NCBI GenBank assembly: GCA_016946835.1 | Contig: JACVTC010000009.1 | Coordinates: 2,226,501 to 2,240,000, forward strand | DNA length: 13,500 nt | Direction of reading: 5' to 3' | Source of the DNA: Neocallimastix lanati (nom. inval.) | Taxonomy: Eukaryota > Neocallimastigomycota > Neocallimastigomycetes > Neocallimastigales > Neocallimastigaceae | Part shown: positions 8,296 to 13,500 of the stretch, one piece after another | How positions within the stretch are numbered: the first letter of the stretch is position 1 | How the letters are laid out: each line of letters opens with the position of its first letter | Translations under genes and position numbers: made by a program | Notes under the pieces: model-generated | Seen by the model: the letters and a program-made list of their open reading frames with translations, nothing else | Databases searched by the model: none | What the model was told of the DNA's origin: nothing

Positions 8296-10132
8296 GAAGA
8301 AAAAAAAAAAGGAACTTACAGGATTCCAAGCACCATTTCTTTGTTTTTCACCTGGAGCATTAAATCTATAATAATAAGTATTTGGATTAATACCAATCAT
8401 TTTATAAGCTTTAATACGAGCTTCACTCCAACCTTCAAAGGCCTTTAATGGATCATCAGACTTTAATTGCTTTAAGGCATCATCTAAACGTAATCTTGTG
8501 TAAGTGTAAGTACGTCTATAAAACATTAAAAATATAAAATAAAAATAAAAAACATTAAGAATAAAAGTTTAGTATATATATATAAAAAGAAATAAAATTA
8601 TATATATTAATATATTTATTTATATATATTTTATGTATAAAGATAGTTCCTTACGTCTTAGTATCTTGTGAAGTGATTTTTTTCATATAGTTCCTTCTCT
8701 TAGTAGCTAATTTTTCATAAGCTTCTTTTTCTTCATTAGTCATTTCAACTATAATATTAATATTAAATATACAGTGGTAAAAAGTAATAATATTAATAAT
8801 CATAATAAATAATATATAAAAAATAAATAATAACAATTTAATTAAAAAAAAATTTTTTTTTCCCAATCTATTACCACTTTCAATTTCTGTTTTACAGTTT
8901 TTATAGGCGATCACTTTTCTAATTTTTGCTATATAATCTTGTTGAGTTAAATTTAAAATGACTTGTTCCTAATAATAATGTTTAAATAAATCAATTTTTA
9001 TATAATTTAATATGACATTACTTCTTATTATTAAAAAAAAGTTTTTATTATTATTATTATTATTATTATAGAAAAACATATTTTAAATAATCAATAATTA
9101 ATTTAAAAATATTACTTCATCATTATTACTATCTTCTAAAGCTGCCTTTACTTCTTCTTCATTTAAGAAATTATATAAACCAACAATTTTATCTAATTTT
9201 CTGTAAAAATCTTTTTTTTCATATTCTTGAAACTAATTGGTGGAATAGATTGTTTAATTAAATTTTTAAAATAAAAAAATATAAATTATTTTATAAATAA
9301 ATTATTAAAATTTATTATGGTTAGGTTATCATATCATAAAATTAATTATATTCTTTATCCTATACATAAAAAATTTTTTTCATTTCAAAAAAAAAAGTAT
9401 GCATGTATATATATTTACTTGAAGTTGTTGAAGTTGAACACGCTTTTGAATAATTAATTTTTCTTCTTCTGTTGGTTCACTATCAAAAACTCTTTCTTTT
9501 CTAACTGTATGAATATTAGCTCTTTGTTAAGAATAGTATTTGAAATTTTTATTATTAAAATTAGATATAGAAATTTGATATATAAATTTTATGATACAAA
9601 AATTTCGAATTAATAGAAATTCATTAATGATACAGAAAAAAAAAAAAATTATAAAAAAAAAATTAATAAAAAAAGAAATTTTTGATATAATTTTTTTTAT
9701 GAATTTGTAAATTTATTAATATTTTTGGTCCTTAAAGAGAAAATAAAAAGAAATTTTTAATTTTTATTACAATTCTTCTCTTAATTGACGTATTCTATCA
9801 TTTTCTGGTCTGTGTTTAATAACTGGATGCAATTTTCTTTCTTTCTCTTGTTCAATTAATATTTCCTTAATTTGATTGACGGGTCTTTCAATTTGTTTTT
9901 TTTTAAGTTTTGAAGCAAGTCTGTATACTTTGTCTTTATATATATATGTAAAAAGAAATTTTAATTATTTCATAATAAAATTTATTAAAAAGAAAGATTT
10001 TGTATACATTTATATTTATTTATTTTCATATTTTATTTTTTAATCTTTAAAAATTTAATTGCTTTAAAAAAACTTACTAGTATAACTTTCTGAAAAGAAC
10101 TTAAAGGCTTCTTTTTTGATTTCAGTAGTCAT
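7043..10132 (-). CDS. Myb/SANT-like and U-box-like domain protein, 10 exons, 513 aa
   Basis: Exons on the minus strand: 10132-10078, 9933-9771, 9521-9419, 9232-9116, 8968-8875, 8748-8655, 8515-8320, 8079-7981, 7828-7353, 7187-7043 (TAA at 7045-7043). Lengths 55, 163, 103, 117, 94, 94, 196, 99, 476 and 145 nt sum to 1542 nt, with phase kept at every junction. The start is the ATG (MTTEIKKEAFKFF) opening exon 1; no earlier coding was seen. Residues 1-205 are charged, largely helical and perhaps coiled coil (EEEKLIIQKRVQLQQLQ at 93-109). Residues 210-274 are a conserved-looking block (DPLKAFEGWSEARIKAYKM, NTYYYRFNAPGE). Residues 268-316 are Myb/SANT-like: W272, W293, then GRVGYQCSNFY with Y312 at the third aromatic site. 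Residues 367-392 are a Ser/Thr/Arg linker ending RKRKSK, a likely nuclear signal, followed by an acidic run (397-403). Residues 440-510 are U-box-like: DPIT (446-449), P456, G462, W470, CPIT (483-486). I recall similar uncharacterised fungal proteins. Nuclear DNA/chromatin binding with ubiquitin-ligase potential is inferred. Exon structure is strong, function weak. Confidence 0.92.
7252..7291. repeat. Palindromic (AAT)n(ATT)n microsatellite in intron 9
   Basis: A run of ATA/AAT triplets turns into ATT triplets at about 7270, so the tract is its own reverse complement and could fold into a hairpin in the pre-mRNA of the minus-strand gene. It lies wholly within intron 9. Confidence 0.8.
8259..8292. 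repeat. A34 homopolymer in intron 7
   Basis: An uninterrupted run of A on the plus strand, which is T34 on the sense strand of the gene. With a further T11 (8300-8310) it makes the 5' part of intron 7 almost all U in the transcript, starting nine bases after the donor. Exon 7 read through into it gives a spurious poly-Phe tail. Confidence 0.9.
9044..9069. repeat. (ATT)n microsatellite in intron 4
   Basis: About eight ATT triplets on the plus strand, inside intron 4 of the minus-strand gene. It is simple sequence with no other feature. Confidence 0.75.
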
Positions 10133-11727
10133 TTTTAATTTACCTTTTTTGAATAATTATTACTTTATTATATAAAATTAATTAAATAAATAATATATAT
10201 TTTTTTAAAATTAATGTTTGTTTTTATTTATTTTTATTTATATAAATTTCAAATTTTTATCCATTGTATAATTAAATACAGCTATAACAATAATATGAAA
10301 TGAAATAATAAATATATAATAAAAATGTTTATTATTAAAGATCTTTTAAAATGATAAACATCTACTTTAAATTATTTAATTTAAATTTTAGATTTGCAAA
10401 TATTTTTTTTTTTTATTAAAAACAAAACTAAAATAAATTAAATTAGGGCGAATTAAAACTAATTTTTTTAAAAAATAATTTTTAAGAGTTATAATGCTTG
10501 ATGTATATTGCTTAATATATTTAATTATATGATCAAATTTTTTTATAAATTTAATTGATTTTAAGAAAAATTTTTATTATACCAATTATATACCTTATAA
10601 AATTTATTAATTAATAATAAATATTATATATATATATTTTTTTAAAATAAAAAAATAATAATAAAAAAAAAAATAATGATAAAAAAAAATAATGATAAAT
10701 ATACATATAATATTAAATAAAATAAATAAAATAAATAATAATATAAGTACCTTTTTTTTTATATTATTTTATTTATATATACAATTTATTTTAATTGAAA
10801 AGAAAAATAATAAAATAAAATGAGTGAATTTTATATTTTATGTAAATATCTATCTAAAAATGATTAGTCAATAAAAAAAATATATGATATATTTTATACA
10901 CTTTAATAATTTTATTTATTATATATCAATTATCACTTTTTTTTATTTTTCATATATATTTTTATATTAAAAATATAAAAAAACAATAAAAAAATTTTTT
11001 TGCTTTATTGCATTATAACTACGTTCATAATGAAAATTAAATTATAATATAATAAATTATTTTAAAAAACGATTTTTAAGAGTGTATACTTTAAATAATA
11101 ATATATTTGAATTTTTTTAATACTAGTTTTTTTCTTTTTTTTCTTTTTTTTTTTTTAACTTATCAAATATCAATATCATTGTCATTGTTATCAAATAATA
11201 TAAAAATATATATATGAAATAATATTCATAAAATAATTTTTTTATTTCCTTACTTCTTTATTTTCTTATAGTAAAACCAGAGTAATACAAGTACTTATAA
11301 TATTAAAAATACAAATGTAATAACTAATATTAGAAACTTTTGTTTATTTACTTTAAAATAAAAATATTTTTATTAATATTCAAGAAAATAGAATAATAAG
11401 AAAAAAGAAAAAAAGAAGAAAAAAAAATTAAAATAAAAATTATAACATTTCTTTTATTATTATTATTATTATTATTTTTATTTAATTTTTAAATAATTTA
11501 ATACTGAAAACTAATAAAAAAATAAAAAAAAAAAAATTATAATAAAATGAAAAAATCAATTTTTTTTTATTAATTAAATTTAAATTAATTATTAATCTTC
11601 TTTTCAATAATTATTATATTTCTTATTAAAAAATAGAAAATAAATATAAAGATATATAATGATTGTATTGAAATATATAAATAATATTTTTGATATAATT
11701 AAATAAATAAAATTATATTCAAATATG

Positions 11728-11729
11728 TA

Positions 11730-11751
<22 letters not shown>
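11728..11751. repeat. (TA)12 microsatellite
   Basis: An alternating TA run that passes directly into a run of T. It is simple sequence only. Confidence 0.8.
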
Positions 11752-11766
<15 letters not shown>

Positions 11767-12434
11767 GTTTCTTGAAGTTGTCCGAAGTTTAAGAGTTTAA
11801 TAAATAAATAATTGAAAGGTAAAAAGAAATCAAAATTAAAAATTTATAATTTTTATATCTTTATATATATATATATAAATATTTTTAATTTGAAATATTC
11901 TTTTTTTCTATCAATAAATGATTTGATCCACTGAAATATTTGTATATTAAAAGTTTTAAAAAAAAAAAAAATTTATAATACATTCAATATTATTAATTAA
12001 TAATAATATTAATAATATAGATAGAAATGTTTTTAATACATAAATAATTAATTATTAATTAATTTTTTTTTTTCTTTTTTGGTGTAAAATACATTAATTA
12101 TTGATGTTAATAATATTATAAATGTTAAACTTTACATTAAAATTTAATTTCTTCATATTATTATATTTGTATCTATTTTATAATATAATATATAAGTTTT
12201 TTTTTATTGTCTTTTTAATTTGATAAATAGTAAATATGACAATAAAATAATAAAAAATTTAAGTTGATATTGAAATTTCAGATTTTCTTGTTGTATATTT
12301 AAAATAAATTAAAAAAATAAATAAATAATGAGAATATTTTAATATTGTTAAAAGTCAGGAATAGGATTTATAATTAATTTAATTAATATATTTTATGATA
12401 AAGAACTAGTATTTAATTATTCTAAATTGAATAC

Positions 12435-13021
12435 TCTTATATTAATGTATTGTGGCTTAAAATTAATTATATTTCAAAGTGTTTCAATATTTTATATTTT
12501 AAATTAACTTTTAATTTTACATAAATATAATGATTTTTATATTATATTTCAATTTAAATTTAAAATAATTTCTTTAATATATTTATAATCTAATAATTTC
12601 AACCTAAAATTAAGTATTTAATATTATTACATCATTAATATTGGATATATATAAAAACATTTCTTATAATAAATGGTTTATATCCCATTTTTATATTAAA
12701 AACCTCTCTCTTAAAGAGTGATATTGTAATCTCAATTTGTGTGAATACCTATTATATAAGCGTGTTTTTACATCACAAACTATATTATATACATTTGCTT
12801 TGTTGTTTTATCAATAACTTTTAAAATAAATTGCTAATTATATATCAGTTTTAGTTTTCCTTAAATTGACATTATGTGCAACTTTATAAATATATTTATG
12901 ATAAAAATAAATAGATATATTCAGTCTTTAATTTAGAGTAATAAAGTGAAGTGATGACTCTTTTATCATAAAATGTATTTATAAATGCTTTTATGCTTTT
13001 ATATTAATATATTGTGGCTTA
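12435..13021. repeat. Diverged direct repeat pair of about 25 nt
   Basis: Positions 12435-12459 end in TATATTAATGTATTGTGGCTTA, and 12996-13021 end in the same string with A in place of G at one site. The shared GTGGCTTA core is not explained by A/T bias. The copies lie about 560 nt apart in the same orientation, with little similarity beyond them. They could be ends or sub-repeats of a decayed dispersed element. Confidence 0.5.
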
Positions 13022-13117
13022 TTTATTAAAATATTACAATAGTTTATAATACATTTGAAGCTTATTATTTATTTCAAATTTTATAACAAATATTAACATA
13101 AATTAATATTATATTAA

Positions 13118-13141
13118 TTTTTTTTTTTTTTTTTTTTTTTT
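13118..13141. repeat. T24 homopolymer
   Basis: An uninterrupted run of T, about 40 nt before a second long T run. No coding relic lies beside it. Confidence 0.9.
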
Positions 13142-13179
13142 AATGTTTTACGGATTAATTCAATTAGAATAATTTTTTT

Positions 13180-13181
<2 letters not shown>

Positions 13182-13212
<31 letters not shown>
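13182..13212. repeat. T31 homopolymer
   Basis: An uninterrupted run of T, preceded by TTTTTTTCC. With the T24 upstream it gives a strongly strand-asymmetric T-rich patch. Confidence 0.9.
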
Positions 13213-13215
<3 letters not shown>

Positions 13216-13300
13216 TTTTTAATAATTTTTGAATTTTATTATTATTCTTCATCAATAATATATGTACAATCTATTTAAATATTAGTGAAAAAAGACAAAT

Positions 13301-13320
13301 GAAAAAAGATTTCTTTTTTC
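13301..13320. repeat. Perfect 9-bp stem hairpin with 2-nt loop
   Basis: GAAAAAAGA, TT, TCTTTTTTC: the two 9-nt arms are exact reverse complements. A partial extra copy of the left arm (GAAAAAAGAC) lies just upstream at 13287-13296. TGGTGCGCG follows at once (13321-13329), one of the few CG-rich words in the intergenic DNA. A terminator or protein site is possible, but no adjacent gene is visible in the window. Confidence 0.55.
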
Positions 13321-13500
13321 TGGTGCGCGTTTTATGTATTTATATATATATATTTTTATTTTATTATTAAAGATATATATATATATATTTAATTTTTAAT
13401 TTATTGATGGATTAATTAATTATTCTTTATAAATTTTTAATAAATATTTATTATTATATGATATAGGTTTAAATAATTAAATTTGTATTTGATATTCTTA

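Larger units (their letters stand above)
7188..10077 (-). other. Nine spliceosomal introns of the Myb/U-box-like gene
   Basis: Introns on the minus strand: 10077-9934, 9770-9522, 9418-9233, 9115-8969, 8874-8749, 8654-8516, 8319-8080, 7980-7829 and 7352-7188. Lengths are 126-249 nt. Donors are GTAAGT (introns 1, 7, 8), GTAATA (2, 4, 5), GTAAAT (3, 9) and GTAAGG (6). Acceptors are AAG (1, 2, 8), TAG (3, 4, 5, 6, 9) and CAG (7). Phases in order are 1, 2, 0, 0, 1, 2, 0, 0 and 2. Each removal joins two coding segments into a sensible reading, and the introns carry in-frame stops. TTAAC before the acceptor in introns 2 and 7 is a candidate branch point. Introns contain essentially all the homopolymers of the locus. 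Confidence 0.92.
10133..13500. other. Gene-free A/T intergenic DNA upstream of the gene
   Basis: About 3.4 kb without a supported coding segment. The part next to 10132 must hold the promoter and 5' leader of the minus-strand gene, but TATA-like strings are everywhere, so no core promoter element can be singled out. A minus-strand frame near 11195-11160 ends in an acidic tail (DNNDNDIDI then stop) and could pass for a last exon, but I found no convincing acceptor or partner exon. Purine runs occur near 11398-11427. Less biased sequence without an open frame occurs near 11765-11830 and 12690-12800. Confidence 0.6.

Noticed and set aside
8257-8526. Protein with a poly-Phe C-terminus
   Set aside because: It is exon 7 read through its GTAAGT donor into the T34 of intron 7. 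The apparent ATG lies in intron 6, just before the acceptor.
8651-8914. 87-codon minus-strand frame as a gene
   Set aside because: It is exon 5, retained intron 5 and exon 6 read together. Intron 5 encodes only Ile/Phe/Leu low complexity and has clean splice sites.
11150-11200. Possible last exon with an acidic tail on the minus strand
   Set aside because: No convincing acceptor or upstream exon was found, and Asp/Asn strings arise readily from GAT/AAT repeats.
11765-11800. CTTGAAGTTGT shared with exon 3 (near 9419), suggesting a duplicated exon fragment
   Set aside because: The match is only about 11 nt, is not extended on either side, and is compatible with chance.
12700-12722. TCTCTTAAAGAGT shared with exon 9 (near 7811-7797)
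   Set aside because: It is a short self-palindromic word with no flanking similarity.
1-13500. Mitochondrial or bacterial origin
   Set aside because: Spliceosomal GT-AG introns, a nuclear-type Myb/U-box-like protein and copia plus LINE relics argue for nuclear eukaryotic DNA. No ribosome-binding sites, operons or rRNA/tRNA were seen.

Overview
The window is extremely A+T-rich eukaryotic nuclear DNA. Most of it is nearly pure A/T, with homopolymer runs up to 48 nt and AT or AAT microsatellites, and only short islands of more balanced composition. Three things point to an anaerobic gut fungus (Neocallimastigomycota, such as Neocallimastix, Piromyces or Anaeromyces): a gene with nine short GT-AG introns, degraded Ty1/copia and LINE-type retroelements, and gene islands lost in A/T low-complexity DNA. 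This assignment is inference from style and remembered family resemblance, not from a search. Dictyostelids or apicomplexans are less likely.

Layout. Positions 1-3960 hold no recognisable gene. They contain low-complexity DNA, an imperfect inverted repeat (1421-1490), a TTTATATAT-type array (about 1560-1735), a small higher-GC relic (1775-1932) and long A or T tracts. Positions 3967-4805 (+) are a decayed Ty1/copia reverse transcriptase with shifts among frames and internal stops. It meets, tail to tail at about 4800, a decayed LINE-type reverse transcriptase on the minus strand (about 4795-6042), which ends beside an A37 tract. Positions 6043-7042 are microsatellites plus a striking A33 / polypyrimidine block.

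Positions 7043-10132 (-) carry the one intact gene. I reconstructed it by hand as 10 exons and 9 introns (144, 249, 186, 147, 126, 139, 240, 152 and 165 nt), all GT-AG and all phase-consistent. The reading frame is 1542 nt, or 513 residues. The protein has a charged helical N-terminal half, a conserved block leading into a Myb/SANT-like domain (about 268-316), a basic Ser/Thr/Arg linker and acidic stretch, and a C-terminal U-box-like domain (about 440-510). A nuclear, chromatin- or ubiquitin-linked role is inferred. No six-frame reading shows the gene whole, because only three exons give sizeable open frames and each runs on into intron.

Positions 10133-13500 are again gene-free A/T DNA. They hold a diverged direct repeat (12435 and 12996), T24 and T31 tracts and a near-perfect hairpin next to a rare GC-rich octamer (13301-13328). 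The retroelements are dead and show no functional link to the gene. I see no tRNA, rRNA, CRISPR array or bacterial-type signal, and no clearly new biological system. The most unusual items are the gene's domain pairing and the retroelement junction.
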